From positions 124,001 to 188,000 of the forward strand of contig CACWPM010000012.1 in NCBI GenBank assembly GCA_902762795.1: a DNA stretch of 64,000 bases, in the 5' to 3' direction. Position 1 is the first letter of the stretch; the number at the start of each line of letters is the position of its first letter. Position numbers and translations under genes: made by a program. Below are positions 51,968 to 62,825 of this stretch, in pieces. The notes under the pieces were generated by a model that ran no database searches, had not been told where the DNA came from, and saw only the letters and a program-made list of their open reading frames with translations. This DNA comes from Fibrobacter succinogenes (GTDB lineage Bacteria; Fibrobacterota; Fibrobacteria; Fibrobacterales; Fibrobacteraceae).

Positions 51968-53359
51968 CTACTTCTTATCCATCAGCCAGTTAATCGCCTC
52001 GGAAAGGCTGTGGACTTTCACGACTTTCATCGAGCCCACATTTTCAGAGAGCTTGCAACTCGCAGGCACAATCGCTTCTGTCATCCCCAAGCGGTGAGCT
52101 TCTTTAAGCCGCTGGTCCAGAAGACTTACACCACGCACCTCGCCCGACAGTCCTAGTTCACCTATAGCAATTGTCTGTCGAGAAAGAGGAATGCCCAAAT
52201 GATTGCCCGCTACGGCGAGTGCAAGCGCCAAATCCGACGAAGCATCGTTCACCTTCATTCCGCCAGCGATGTTCGCAAACACATCAGAAGCTCCAATCGT
52301 TATACCGCCAAACTTTTCCAAAAGCGCGAGAATGATCGTAAGCCGTTTCGGGTCGATTCCCGCCGCCACCCGCTGCGGCACCGCAAAATTCGTCTGGTTC
52401 ACAAGCGCCTGCGTCTCAAATAAGAGCGCACGCGAGCCTTCCATCGTGCAACACACGACGCTTCCCGGCGTTGGCGGAACCCCCTCCTGCAAAAAGACCT
52501 TGCTCGGGTTCATCACAGGATTGAGTCCGTGACTCGTCATCTCGAAAACGCCAATTTCATCCGTTGCACCAAAACGATTCTTGATAGTCCGCAATAGCCT
52601 ATATTGGTGATTTCGGTCACCTTCAAAATACACGACCGTATCGACCATGTGCTCTAAAATTCTCGGACCGGCAATCTGCCCGTCCTTCGTCACATGCCCA
52701 ATCAAAATCGTGATGCATCCGGAATTTTTCGCATAAACCATCAAGTCCAACGTACATTCACGCAACTGTGTCGCACAACCAGGTGTTCCAGCAAGATCGC
52801 TCTTATAAACAGTTTGAATGGAATCAATCACCAACACCCGAGGCTTCACCTCACGTGCCTGCTCCAAAATCTTTTCGAGATTCGTCTCACAGAGAAGCAT
52901 CATGTCGCTTCCCGAAACGTTCAGGCGTTCACTGCGGAGCTTCACCTGGCATGCGCTCTCTTCGCCACTCACATACAGCGCCTTGACCCCAGCCGCATTC
53001 ATTGTGGCCAAAGTCGTAAGCACAAGCGTCGATTTGCCAATGCCAGGGTCGCCGCCAATCAGCACCAAACTCCCCGGAGCAAAACCGCCCCCAAGCACCC
53101 GGTCGAATTCCGAATTGGCGGTACTCAAGCGTTGCGTGTCTTCCGTTGCGACATTCTTCAACAAGACGATCTGATGAACCGGACCGCCAAGGCCCCGTCC
53201 GCAGCGCCCCGCCCCGTCCGCAATCTTTTCAATCACATGTTCCTTGAGCGAACTCCAGGCCCCGCAAAACGGACACTTGCCCGCCCACTTTGGCGTCGTG
53301 TTGCCACACTCCGTACAAAGATATTCAATTTCTTTCTTAGATTTATTTAGTGCTACCAT
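51968..53359 (-). CDS. radA: DNA repair protein RadA
   Basis: RadA is a RecA-like branch-migration helicase. The protein has an N-terminal zinc finger CTECGNTTPKWAGKCPFC, Walker A GGDPGIGKST, the RadA motif KNRFGATDEIG, and a Lon-like C domain. I take the ATG at 53359; a GTG at 53365 is in frame too. 464 residues is the usual length. Confidence 0.95.
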   Translation of the reverse strand: MVALNKSKKEIEYLCTECGNTTPKWAGKCPFCGAWSSLKEHVIEKIADGAGRCGRGLGGPVHQIVLLKNVATEDTQRLSTANSEFDRVLGGGFAPGSLVLIGGDPGIGKSTLVLTTLATMNAAGVKALYVSGEESACQVKLRSERLNVSGSDMMLLCETNLEKILEQAREVKPRVLVIDSIQTVYKSDLAGTPGCATQLRECTLDLMVYAKNSGCITILIGHVTKDGQIAGPRILEHMVDTVVYFEGDRNHQYRLLRTIKNRFGATDEIGVFEMTSHGLNPVMNPSKVFLQEGVPPTPGSVVCCTMEGSRALLFETQALVNQTNFAVPQRVAAGIDPKRLTIILALLEKFGGITIGASDVFANIAGGMKVNDASSDLALALAVAGNHLGIPLSRQTIAIGELGLSGEVRGVSLLDQRLKEAHRLGMTEAIVPASCKLSENVGSMKVVKVHSLSEAINWLMDKK

Positions 53360-53592
53360 GAGCACTAATATAATAAAAGACGCATGTCAGAAGGTGACAT
53401 TTTACAAGCATTGCTCAAAAAAGCAGCAAATTATAAAAAATACCACAAGAAAAATCAAAAAACTCGTCCCATATTTCAATAAGAGGATTTCATTACATCG
53501 TTGTAATCCTCATCACAAGCACGAATCTCAGTTCTAGCCAGGAGACTTCTAAAATATTTATCTTAAACACAATAAGTTTTTTGGTGTAGCTT

Positions 53593-55122
53593 ATGAAATT
53601 GAACTTTACTTTGCGTATTGCTTCTGAAAATGACAAGCGCGTTTTTAGAAGTTTTGTCATAGAACGTTCTCTGATGTGGGACACGAGCGTATCGGTAGAC
53701 GCCTCCGCCAAAGATTCCTTTGAAATTCTTTTGACGGACAACATTATCGATGCAAAAGCCGCATTGCAAAAAAAGAACCCTCAAAGCGAGGTCATTTTCT
53801 TCGGCGAATTGTCCGAAGTCGAAAGCGAATTTTCATCGCTTTTAGATGTTTGGCCTAAAACCGAAAGCGAAAACATCCGCAAATTGCGTTTTGAAAAATT
53901 GCTTCATAATCTGCAAACACGTTTTGACTCCTGGCATTACAAGAACCTACTCATAACAGCAATCGATAGCGTGCCGGACCTCGTATGGTTTAAAGACAAA
54001 GTCGGAGCCCATATGATGGTGAACAAGGAATTCTGCGAAACAGTTCATAAGACCAAAGAAGATATCCGCGGTCGCAGTCACTACTACATTTGGGACATTT
54101 CCGAGGAAGAATACAAGAAAGGCGAATTCGTTTGCATGGAATCCGAAGAAGAAACCATGTCATCCGGGCATACCAGCATATTTGACGAGTCTCTAAAAAC
54201 AAGCGAAGGCATGAAACAGCTGAAAACATACAAGACCCCTCTTTACGATATGTTCGGGAACATCGAAGGAACCGTCGGTATCGCTAAAGACGTGACCGAT
54301 TTCGGAAACATGGGGCTAGAGCTTTCTATCCTCGTAGAAAACATACCCTTTCCGCTTATCCTGTGCGATGCAAATTGGAATACGCTCAAAATGAACGCAT
54401 CATTCAAAAAACTTGTTGGAATGGGAGAAGTCCCTATCGAGAATTTCCTATATAGGGAATGGTTTCAACAAAATATGGTTCCCATCAGTGAAGAAAAAAT
54501 CGACCAAAGCGGCAAGTCAAAAAAACGTGAATACGAAATGAACGCCGATGGACAGCTTCGCTACTTCACAATCATCGAGCACGAAATCGACGACTACTTC
54601 AAAAACGTTTCTGGCTATTTCGTTATATTGAACAACATCACTGTGGCCAAGGAATACGAAAAGATGATTCTCTCCGAAGCGAACACGGACTCGCTCACAG
54701 GACTATACAACAGGCGATACTTCGAGGACTTTATCCGCAACAACGCCATCAAATCCATGACTTTGGTCTACATGGACCTCGATCGTTTTAAAGAAATCAA
54801 CGACACCTTCGGGCACAAACGCGGAGACCAGATTTTGGCTGGTTCTGCAAAATTCATTCAGGAAACATTCCCCGAAGGAATCTCCGCCCGCTTGGGCGGT
54901 GACGAATTCACCGTCATCCTCGAAAAGTTAATTGACGAAGATATCGTAAAAAAACGTTGCGAGGAACTGGACAAGAAAATTTGTACGCTCGTCCGTGCTG
55001 GTGAATTAAAAATTTCCATAAGCTACGGGATTGCATCGACAGATGGTTCCCGAAACATCAACGCACTCCTCCGCGAAGCAGACAAACGCATGTACGAGAA
55101 CAAACGTTCAAAATTCAACTGA
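53593..55122 (+). CDS. PAS-GGDEF diguanylate cyclase
   Basis: The 509-residue cytoplasmic protein has a ~100-residue front, two PAS domains (SVPDLVWFKDKVGAHMMVN near residue 132, LVENIPFPLILCDANWN near residue 248) and a C-terminal GGDEF domain with the active GGDEF in RLGGDEFTVIL (about residue 434). It should make c-di-GMP from GTP in response to a ligand or redox signal. It faces the EAL protein gene tail to tail, 39 bases apart. Confidence 0.92.
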   Translation: MKLNFTLRIASENDKRVFRSFVIERSLMWDTSVSVDASAKDSFEILLTDNIIDAKAALQKKNPQSEVIFFGELSEVESEFSSLLDVWPKTESENIRKLRFEKLLHNLQTRFDSWHYKNLLITAIDSVPDLVWFKDKVGAHMMVNKEFCETVHKTKEDIRGRSHYYIWDISEEEYKKGEFVCMESEEETMSSGHTSIFDESLKTSEGMKQLKTYKTPLYDMFGNIEGTVGIAKDVTDFGNMGLELSILVENIPFPLILCDANWNTLKMNASFKKLVGMGEVPIENFLYREWFQQNMVPISEEKIDQSGKSKKREYEMNADGQLRYFTIIEHEIDDYFKNVSGYFVILNNITVAKEYEKMILSEANTDSLTGLYNRRYFEDFIRNNAIKSMTLVYMDLDRFKEINDTFGHKRGDQILAGSAKFIQETFPEGISARLGGDEFTVILEKLIDEDIVKKRCEELDKKICTLVRAGELKISISYGIASTDGSRNINALLREADKRMYENKRSKFN

Positions 55123-55161
55123 TGAAAACAAAAGCACCATTTTCACCAAGGCATTTGGGAA

Positions 55162-58100
55162 TCAATGTTCTTTCCTTGCGATGCTTACATTTTGGACTTT
55201 CAAAATGACATCGCCAGAATCCGGGTCCATCATCATATCGAATGTAGACCGAATGGTAAAAAAGACATTCTCTATATCATAACTCAGATCCAGCGGTGGG
55301 ACAATACACTTATTCAAATAGTCCAAAATCAACTTTTCACGAGTATAATCCACCATTTTTAAATCGCTATCTTTTTCCCTAAGCATCAAGGAACTCAAAT
55401 AATTACAATACGCTTCATAAGTATATTTTCCATCAAGATTCTTAGGAATGTAAAATACACCGCCCATCCGAACTACAGAAGAATTCTTGGTCAAATTCCA
55501 GAACAGAAAGCCCTTATAACCGGGCTCATAAAACTTCGTATGCGTTGTTTTGCCAGAGTCCATAAAGTTCATGAACGCATTTTTCCGAATAAAATAATTT
55601 TTCATCGCCATATCGTCTTCTGAAATAAACGTCGAGAAGATTCCTCCATATGGGGTATCCTTAAAAACTTTTCCCACATGGTAAATGCGTTTGACATTGC
55701 CCTTCCCCGTTTTCGTGCGATAAGTAATCTGTTTTGTCGACGAGTCGCCGCTAACAACTTGTTCTTCAAGTTCCCGATCGACAATCTTATGGTCTTCAGG
55801 AAGAATTGCATTTTTAAAACGTTTCCCAACAAACGCTCGAAATTCTTCAACACTGTCACATTCAAATATATCAAGCGCACGAGCGTTTACGTACAAAATT
55901 TCACCATCCTTGGTGTTAAAAAGAATAATGCCTCCGGGAACATATTCCATATAATTTAACGCCACTTGATGGAGAAATTCAGTATTCTTGATAGCGCCAT
56001 CAATTTTAGCCTTTATCATATCTTTATCTTTGATCGGCATCCGGATATATTGATAAGCGCCCAAGCGAATACTCTCCTTTGCCAGTTCCATGTTTTCAGT
56101 CATGATGATAAACGGGATCTGAAGATTCCGCTTTTCACCTTGGAATTTTTGGAGAATTTTGAATCCGTCAATTTTGGGGAGGTCCGCATCAATCAACGCA
56201 AGCGAAATGCGGTTTCCATATTCGAGTAGAATATTGAGAACTTGTTCGCCATCTTCGGCCCGTAACAAATTATAATCGGGTTTCAAGACGCTTTCAAGGA
56301 AAGCTCTATTTTGCGAATTGACATCCGCAAGCAAAATGGTTTTTGCCTCCGTCGGAAGCACCACGGTTTTGTTACTGGAAGAACTGTCAAGAGCGCTCAC
56401 ATGCGTATTGCGAAGAGTCAAATCGTAAATATGGCAGCCATTGATTTCGACAATCAAGCGTCCGCCCATAAAAACATAAGTACCATGCGTTGCATAGGTC
56501 ATCTCATGCGGAGCCTTGTAACCTATTTTTTCTGTCTCGCGAAGCGTATAGTATATTGGATTTTCAGGATTGTTAATAGTCTTTTCGACATTTTCCATAC
56601 TGTCGAAGCCGATACTCAAAATCTGTTCTTCATACTGCTTATTCACGAAAAGGAACTTAAATACCTCATTTTCATAAGAGAGTATAGCCTTAGGGTAATC
56701 CACCAAATAATCGAGATGCCCTAATTTCGAATAAACAATACGCGTATTACGGTCTTCGGCATGTATTCCAATGGATTCCATATGTTTCATGGTATCCATC
56801 AAGGGTTGCGGTTTTCCGTAATAATAGCCCTGAACCTTTTCGCAACCGATCCCCTTCAAAAATTCCATCTGTTCCTTTGTCTCAACACCTTCGGCAAGAG
56901 TTTTCAGCCCAAGATTTTTGGCCATACGGACCGTCGAACGAATTATCGTACGGGATGCATCGTTAAAATTCGAAAGGAACACCATGTCAATTTTAAGTTC
57001 GTCAAACTTGTAATCCTTGAGGGTGTTTAACGAAGAATAGCCGCTCCCGAAATCGTCCATCCAGACTTCATAACCTACCTGGCGGAACCGTTCGACTTCA
57101 CTGCGAACGTAAGAATCCGAAGCCATGATGCTTTCCGTAATCTCGACACGGATGTACTCGCGGTCGATCCTGTACTTTTCAAGCGTTTTTTCGACAACAT
57201 CAAAAATATCACAACTGATAAAATCCAAACGGGAAAGGTTGAACGATACAGGAACTACGGTATTTCCCAAGTCAAACTGTTCGCGCATTTCTTTACATAC
57301 AAGTTTAATTATATAACTGTCAAGTTTATGAATTTGACGAGATTCTTCAAGAGCACTGATAAATACGGCAGGATTTAAAAATCCATACTGCGGGTCTATC
57401 CAACGCGAAAGGGCCTCCATACCGCAAAAAGTCTCCGTGATCGTTCGGACCACCGGCTGGTAGTATGCCTTGATATAACCATTTGAAATAGCCTCGTCAA
57501 TATGATTAACAACATAATTTTCTAGCAAAAGTTCCTTACGCAAATCCTCGTCGTAATAACGTATGAAAATTTCACTGGACTTTTTTTGAATCTTGCACGC
57601 AATTTTAGCCTTTTCGCAGGCATCCAGGATTATTTCAGAATCACCAATGCTACAGATACCAATATTGATATCCATAGAAATCTTCGATATCGAACTTTTA
57701 ACATTTTTACGTATTTCATTCAGTTTTTCTTCAACATTAGCATTATCGGCAATTACGGCAAAATGGTCATTGGCCAAGCGGCATATCAAATTATCCGGAA
57801 ACTGTTTTTTGAGAAATGCGGCAAAATTAAGCAAAAAAGCATTTCCTTTATCATAACCATTCGCATTATTGTAAAGTTTCATTCCGATAATATCAAGAAA
57901 AATAAACGCAGGCGCACCACCGACATTTCGAATATCATCGGCATAACTGCCTCCGCGCATGCAGCAGTACTCCATATTCGGAAGACCTGTCAAAGAATCG
58001 AAATAGCGGTCCGTCTTTTCGCTCACCCTATGAAAAACGGCGTTCTTGCCACGCCACTTGATACGGCTTGCCTTTAGGATCAAATCCCCGCCTGTACGGG

Positions 58101-58767
58101 TATTGGGGATAAGGAGTTCGCCCTTCTCCAGTATTTCATCGATAGTAACCAAAGGAGTTTCACCGGGATTAAAGAAATACTCTTCAAACGTAATTCCGGG
58201 ATCAAAAGGTTTCACGGGTTTCCAGATTTGCTCCACAGAAGCGCTGACCATATATATTTCATGAGTTTTCTCATCAATGATAACAAAAGGTTCTACGTTA
58301 TCCGTATTCAAAAATTCAATAATAGTATTATCAAAATCTAGACGATTTTCCCTATTAGCTTCCATTGCAGCGATCACATCATCGTAAATGACAATGGAAT
58401 ATTTCGAACCATCCTCAAAATAACGGTGGAAACCCAAAGCATGAATAGTGCGATATTCCTCCTCCCCATACAATTTTTGACGATAAACGACTTCATAGCG
58501 ATCATCTTTTCCATTCACAAAGTCCTTCGCCTTACTCGCGACAAAAAAGACATCTTCACGATGGACTTTCTTGTACATATCCGTATTGAGAAAACGCACC
58601 AAATCTTCACGAGAACTGCCTGGAGACGACCAACGCACAAGCCCATATGAAACAAGAACAGTCTGAATACGTCCGTCGATATACTGATAGACAGCAAGAG
58701 GTATTTCGGAATTTTCCAATTCCGTTCTCAACCCCTCAAATATTTTACAAGCCCTTTGATCAGACAT
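55162..58767 (-). CDS. PAS-GGDEF-EAL-REC-PAS c-di-GMP phosphodiesterase
   Basis: The 1201-residue protein has an N-terminal PAS-like region, a degenerate GGDEF (RLANDHFAVIA, about residue 330), a full EAL domain, a receiver domain (LIDADLPKIDGF, about residue 850) and a PAS-like C half. EAL catalytic motifs are there: MEALSRW, VEITES, DDFGSGYS, KIDMVF and EGVET, so it should degrade c-di-GMP; the GGDEF-like domain probably binds GTP or is dead. A receiver after, not before, the output domain is unusual. The partner kinase is not in the window. Confidence 0.88.
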   Translation of the reverse strand: MSDQRACKIFEGLRTELENSEIPLAVYQYIDGRIQTVLVSYGLVRWSSPGSSREDLVRFLNTDMYKKVHREDVFFVASKAKDFVNGKDDRYEVVYRQKLYGEEEYRTIHALGFHRYFEDGSKYSIVIYDDVIAAMEANRENRLDFDNTIIEFLNTDNVEPFVIIDEKTHEIYMVSASVEQIWKPVKPFDPGITFEEYFFNPGETPLVTIDEILEKGELLIPNTRTGGDLILKASRIKWRGKNAVFHRVSEKTDRYFDSLTGLPNMEYCCMRGGSYADDIRNVGGAPAFIFLDIIGMKLYNNANGYDKGNAFLLNFAAFLKKQFPDNLICRLANDHFAVIADNANVEEKLNEIRKNVKSSISKISMDINIGICSIGDSEIILDACEKAKIACKIQKKSSEIFIRYYDEDLRKELLLENYVVNHIDEAISNGYIKAYYQPVVRTITETFCGMEALSRWIDPQYGFLNPAVFISALEESRQIHKLDSYIIKLVCKEMREQFDLGNTVVPVSFNLSRLDFISCDIFDVVEKTLEKYRIDREYIRVEITESIMASDSYVRSEVERFRQVGYEVWMDDFGSGYSSLNTLKDYKFDELKIDMVFLSNFNDASRTIIRSTVRMAKNLGLKTLAEGVETKEQMEFLKGIGCEKVQGYYYGKPQPLMDTMKHMESIGIHAEDRNTRIVYSKLGHLDYLVDYPKAILSYENEVFKFLFVNKQYEEQILSIGFDSMENVEKTINNPENPIYYTLRETEKIGYKAPHEMTYATHGTYVFMGGRLIVEINGCHIYDLTLRNTHVSALDSSSSNKTVVLPTEAKTILLADVNSQNRAFLESVLKPDYNLLRAEDGEQVLNILLEYGNRISLALIDADLPKIDGFKILQKFQGEKRNLQIPFIIMTENMELAKESIRLGAYQYIRMPIKDKDMIKAKIDGAIKNTEFLHQVALNYMEYVPGGIILFNTKDGEILYVNARALDIFECDSVEEFRAFVGKRFKNAILPEDHKIVDRELEEQVVSGDSSTKQITYRTKTGKGNVKRIYHVGKVFKDTPYGGIFSTFISEDDMAMKNYFIRKNAFMNFMDSGKTTHTKFYEPGYKGFLFWNLTKNSSVVRMGGVFYIPKNLDGKYTYEAYCNYLSSLMLREKDSDLKMVDYTREKLILDYLNKCIVPPLDLSYDIENVFFTIRSTFDMMMDPDSGDVILKVQNVSIARKEH

Positions 58768-59008
58768 TGCCTCACGCCTCCATTACGAAGGGACAGGGCA
58801 AAACCTTATCCCACAACGTGCCCAAATCATCTTTCCCCGAACAATAAACCTATCTTTAACGTTTAAATTAGCTTAAAACTCTTCACATTGCAAGCTTATA
58901 GACAGATTTACGTAATAAAATTCACACATAGGTGATAAAAATAACATTGAGCCCTGAGACAAGCCACGGGTACTTGTCGTGCGTCAAAAATACCGAATTT
59001 TCAGTATT

Positions 59009-59746
59009 TTAAGCATTTACATTACGACCGGCCTCTACAGCCTCGGCAACACTCATGCCCACGAAATCCTGAGCGCTGAACCAGCGACCGCTCTCTTTAT
59101 CGTCGAGGAGCACCCCCACAAGAGCACCGGGAATGACGCTTTCAGGTGCATTCGGCGCATTCGGACCGCCAAGGTCCGTACGGAGCCAACCAGGGTCCAT
59201 CACGTTCATCATCACGTCCGTGCCATGAAGCTTACAAGCGAAATCTTTAACGAACTTGGTGAGGGCAGCCTTGGCGCAGGCATAAGCCGCAAGTTCGGGT
59301 TCGTTTGCAATACCGCTTGTCGTAAGCTGCATACGCCCGAAGCCACGCTTAATCATAATCGGCAAGAAGTGGTATGCAATTTTTATCGGAGCAAAAAAGT
59401 TCACCGCCATCGCCTGATGGAAATCGTCCATCGTGTTCGCCGTATAATCGGCAAAATAGTGGCTCATGAGACCTGCGTTGTTGAACACGAGATCGACCGG
59501 CACACCGAACGAATCGATTTCGGAGAGCATCGCATCGATTTCGGCTTCGTTTTCAAGGTTGCACCCCACCGCCTTCACCTGCACTCCATACGGAGCAAGT
59601 TCCTTAGCAACCTTTTCGGCATGGCTCTTATCGCGCCCCTGCAAGATAAGGTTCACCCCGAGCTTAGCCATTTCTATTGCGATGAGGCGTCCGACACCGC
59701 GCGAGCCTCCAGTCACCAAGCACCACTTTCCTTTTACATCGATCAT
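59009..59746 (-). CDS. short-chain dehydrogenase/reductase
   Basis: The 245-residue Rossmann enzyme has GGSRGVGR (cofactor loop), NNAG, and the catalytic Y-x3-K in AAYACAKAAL, with the Ser in TTSG about 14 residues ahead. The cofactor (NADP is likely from the Arg in the loop) and substrate cannot be set. It is monocistronic. The 241 bases between 58767 and 59009 hold no gene that I see. Confidence 0.88.
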   Translation of the reverse strand: MIDVKGKWCLVTGGSRGVGRLIAIEMAKLGVNLILQGRDKSHAEKVAKELAPYGVQVKAVGCNLENEAEIDAMLSEIDSFGVPVDLVFNNAGLMSHYFADYTANTMDDFHQAMAVNFFAPIKIAYHFLPIMIKRGFGRMQLTTSGIANEPELAAYACAKAALTKFVKDFACKLHGTDVMMNVMDPGWLRTDLGGPNAPNAPESVIPGALVGVLLDDKESGRWFSAQDFVGMSVAEAVEAGRNVNA

Positions 59747-60037
59747 TCAAAACCTCTTGCGCTCCGCGCAATAAAATTACTTCACGTAAAACTAATCAAT
59801 AATTTCTTTTAAAGTAAAAAAAATCAACTATAATGTACACAATGGTAAAAAATGCAAACCGTTTATCTGTAAATTTTGAAATGTATATTAAAATTTAAAA
59901 TATAATTAAATCGGCTTTGCAGAATGTCATTTTATGACACTAAATTTTAAAAAATCAATTGGTATCAAAGATTTATCATATTTTGCAAACAATAGCGTGC
60001 ACAAAAAAATTATGTATTTTGATAAAATTATCGTCCG

Positions 60038-60403
60038 ATGAACTACGAGACGCTCTTACTACATGAAGCCATCAGGCTTCTCCTGATTTCGGTTAGGCAA
60101 CAACGGCGGCATACACAACGGTCGCTGTCTATCGAATCCGGGATTTCCAGGCAGTTCATATCACAGATGGAATGCGGGAAACGTATTCCGTCTATCGATA
60201 CACTTTGCCAACTCGCAATCGCACTTAAGACAAGCATCAGTTCTCTCTCGGTAGAACTAGACCGGATCTACCAACATCTCTTTTGGCAACGACACACAAA
60301 ACAAGCAGACAAAAAAACAGACGAATCTTTGCAAAATGCAGCCGAAAACGATGATCCAGCCCTAGAATACATACGCAATGCAGGAGGTTTACACAAGCTT
60401 TAG
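60038..60403 (+). CDS. XRE family regulator
   Basis: The 121-residue protein has a Cro/CI HTH (RQQRRHTQRSLSIESGISRQFISQMECG in pieces, then SIDTLCQLAIALKTS), with the helix-turn-helix at about residues 25-70. The C-terminal half is acidic and disordered. Upstream 291 bases are AT-rich and without a gene. rlmN follows 40 bases on. Confidence 0.8.
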   Translation: MNYETLLLHEAIRLLLISVRQQRRHTQRSLSIESGISRQFISQMECGKRIPSIDTLCQLAIALKTSISSLSVELDRIYQHLFWQRHTKQADKKTDESLQNAAENDDPALEYIRNAGGLHKL

Positions 60404-60443
60404 CCCTTAACAAGAAGCTTAAAATTTTCTATCTTTTATAACC

Positions 60444-61517
60444 ATGGAATGGCAGCGCAACATAAAGACTTTGACAACCGACGAGCTCAAAGCTTGGCTT
60501 CGGGATGTTGACGAAAAGCCATATCGCGCCGACCAAATTCAAAAATGGCTTTTTTGCCAGCAAGTGCGCTCTTACGACGAGATGGTGAACATCTCCCCGG
60601 CTCTCCGCGAAAAAATGGCAAAGCAGTTTACGCTTTGCGGCCTAAAGGAAACCCAGCGCTCCGTATCCGTCGATGGGACGGTCAAGTGGCTTTTTGAGAC
60701 CGAAGACGGACACCACATCGAAACCGTGATGATTCCCGCAAACGGGCGCTATTCCGTTTGCGTATCGACGCAGGTAGGCTGTGCCATGAACTGCGCCTTC
60801 TGCCGCACCGCGAAGATGGGCTTCACACGCAACCTCGAAGCAGGCGAAATCCTCGAAGAAATCATCAACGTAAACTGGTACCTGAAAGACAACGGTTTCC
60901 AAAACGAAGAAGGCGGCACGGCCCAGGTCACGAACATCATTTTCATGGGCATGGGCGAACCGCTCAACAACTTGGAAAACGTCCACCGCGTCTGCTGCAC
61001 GCTGCATAACCAGAAACTGTTTAACATGGGCGCAAAGCGCATGACCGTGAGCACTTCGGGGGTTGTCCCGAAAATCAAGGAACTTGTCGACCGCAATACG
61101 CCCTGCTGCCTTGCCGTAAGCCTCAACAGCACGAACAACGAGTACCGTTCGTCCGTGATGCCGGTGAACAAGACTTGGCCCATCGAAAAACTTTTAGAAG
61201 CGGTCGATGAATACATTCGTCGCACCGACAACTATGTGACGTTCGAGTTCGTACTCATCCAGAACATCACCTGCACGCCCAAGGCCGCAAAGGAACTCAT
61301 CCGCATTTGCGCCCCGCGCCGCGTGAAGGTGAACGCCATCGTGCTTAACGACGGCGACGATCCGACGCTCCACGCCCCCACCCCCGAAGAGGTGGAAGAT
61401 TTTCTCGCCGCAGTGCGAGCAGCCGAAATTCAAATAACGATCCGTAACCCACGCGGTCGCGATATTCTCGCGGCCTGCGGGCAATTAGCGTACAAAAAGG
61501 AAGGTAAAGAATGTTGA
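60444..61517 (+). CDS. rlmN: 23S rRNA/tRNA adenine-C2 methyltransferase RlmN
   Basis: RlmN is a radical SAM enzyme that methylates A2503 of 23S rRNA and A37 of some tRNAs. The 357-residue protein has the cluster motif CAMNCAFCRTAKMGF (CxxxCxxC), and the catalytic Cys near the C terminus (RDILAACGQL). It overlaps the methyltransferase gene by 7 bases. ATG at 60444. Confidence 0.95.
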   Translation: MEWQRNIKTLTTDELKAWLRDVDEKPYRADQIQKWLFCQQVRSYDEMVNISPALREKMAKQFTLCGLKETQRSVSVDGTVKWLFETEDGHHIETVMIPANGRYSVCVSTQVGCAMNCAFCRTAKMGFTRNLEAGEILEEIINVNWYLKDNGFQNEEGGTAQVTNIIFMGMGEPLNNLENVHRVCCTLHNQKLFNMGAKRMTVSTSGVVPKIKELVDRNTPCCLAVSLNSTNNEYRSSVMPVNKTWPIEKLLEAVDEYIRRTDNYVTFEFVLIQNITCTPKAAKELIRICAPRRVKVNAIVLNDGDDPTLHAPTPEEVEDFLAAVRAAEIQITIRNPRGRDILAACGQLAYKKEGKEC

Positions 61518-62131
61518 CGCAAAACCTCCCGGAATTCTGGGACAATCTTTATGCCGAAGGCAAGGACTACTGGAATTTCAAGAAGGCGACCCCTGCCCTG
61601 CTTGAATTTTTCAAGCACCCCTCCTGCCCTGCCGAGGGCTCCGTGCTGATTCCCGGTGCCGGATTCGGCTACGATGCCGAGGCCTGGGCTTTGCGTGGAC
61701 ACGATGTTTTGGCAGTGGACTTTGCCCCGACAGCAGTCGATGAACTCGACCACTTGAGCCGCAAGCACAAGAATTTACGCTCGCTTGACCTCGACTTGTT
61801 CACGCTTTCTCCGAAAGACGCCAAGCGCGGCGGGCAACAGTTCGACATCATTTACGATTACGGCACATTCTCGGCCATTCACCCGGGCCGCCGCGATGAG
61901 TTTTTCGAAGTCTGCTACAAGATGATGAAGGACGATGGAGTGTTCATCTGCCTCATGTACCCGCTCATGAACGGCAAGACCATGCAAGGCCCTCCGCACT
62001 GCATGAGCGAAGGCGAGCTCATGGCACGCCTGGACGGCGTATTCGACATTGTCGAGCGCATCAAGCCTACGAACAGCATTCCGGGCCGCGAAGGCAAAGA
62101 AGAGTTCTGGCTCCTGAAGAAGTGCCTGTAG
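61511..62131 (+). CDS. thiopurine-methyltransferase-like SAM methyltransferase
   Basis: The 206-residue protein has the SAM loop VLIPGAGFGYDAE, then LAVDFAP and IYDYGTFSAI, with the TPMT-type front (FWDNLYAEGKDYW). The family methylates thiols or selenide. It is translationally coupled to rlmN. Confidence 0.85.
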   Translation: MLTQNLPEFWDNLYAEGKDYWNFKKATPALLEFFKHPSCPAEGSVLIPGAGFGYDAEAWALRGHDVLAVDFAPTAVDELDHLSRKHKNLRSLDLDLFTLSPKDAKRGGQQFDIIYDYGTFSAIHPGRRDEFFEVCYKMMKDDGVFICLMYPLMNGKTMQGPPHCMSEGELMARLDGVFDIVERIKPTNSIPGREGKEEFWLLKKCL

Positions 62132-62203
62132 CATTATTAGTTGGCAGAACTTAGAGTTTAGAACTTAGTACATCCAATTTGTCAAACCCGCGACTATTTT
62201 AGA

Positions 62204-62236
62204 CGTCCCCCGGTCTCCGTGCCGGGGTCTTTTTTT
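62204..62236 (+). terminator. terminator of the rlmN run
   Basis: CCCCGG and CCGGGG pair around TCTCCGTG and precede seven T's. A close copy of this element (CCCCCGTGCCGGGG and a T-run) follows the rho terminator around 39120-39145, so it is a repeated terminator-like unit. Confidence 0.75.
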
Positions 62237-62327
62237 ATATATCCGGGCTTGTAAAAAATGCACGAGGTACTCCACACACGCACCATTTTTTTGTATTTTT
62301 AGCCCAGTTTTTTATAAGGATTTTACT

Positions 62328-62825
62328 ATGGCTAACGATTTATGCCCGTGCGGTTCTGGCAAGGCCTACTGCGACTGCTGCGAACCGATTATTAAGAAGA
62401 CTACTCTAGCCCCGTCCCCGGAAGCTCTTATGCGTTCCCGCTACACCGCTTACGCCAAGCACGAAATTGCATGGCTCAAGGATTCTCTCGAAGCCACCCA
62501 GCGTGACGACTTTGATGAACCGAGCGTGGAAGCATGGAGCCGTGAATCCGAATGGCTCGGCATCGAAATCAAGCAGACCAAGACCGAAGAAGAAAAGAAC
62601 ATCGGCTGGGTCGAATTCATCGCTCGTTTCAAGCAAGGGAACATCACCCGTAACCACCACGAGCTCGGCGAATTCCACAAGGTCGGCGGAGCATGGTTCT
62701 TCTACGACGGTCGTGCTGTAAAGCAGGAAACCGTCCGTCACGAAGGTCCGGTCGTTGGCCGTAACGATCCGTGCCCGTGCGGTTCCGGCAAGAAGTACAA
62801 GAAGTGCTGCGGCGCAAATAAATAG
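62328..62825 (+). CDS. YchJ-like SEC-C protein
   Basis: The 165-residue protein has SEC-C metal motifs at both ends: [16 protein letters not shown] at the front and [16 protein letters not shown] at the back, with a NTF2-like core ([22 protein letters not shown]) between, as in UPF0225/YchJ. The zinc-like motif is shared with SecA. Role unknown. Monocistronic. Confidence 0.9.
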   Translation: MANDLCPCGSGKAYCDCCEPIIKKTTLAPSPEALMRSRYTAYAKHEIAWLKDSLEATQRDDFDEPSVEAWSRESEWLGIEIKQTKTEEEKNIGWVEFIARFKQGNITRNHHELGEFHKVGGAWFFYDGRAVKQETVRHEGPVVGRNDPCPCGSGKKYKKCCGANK

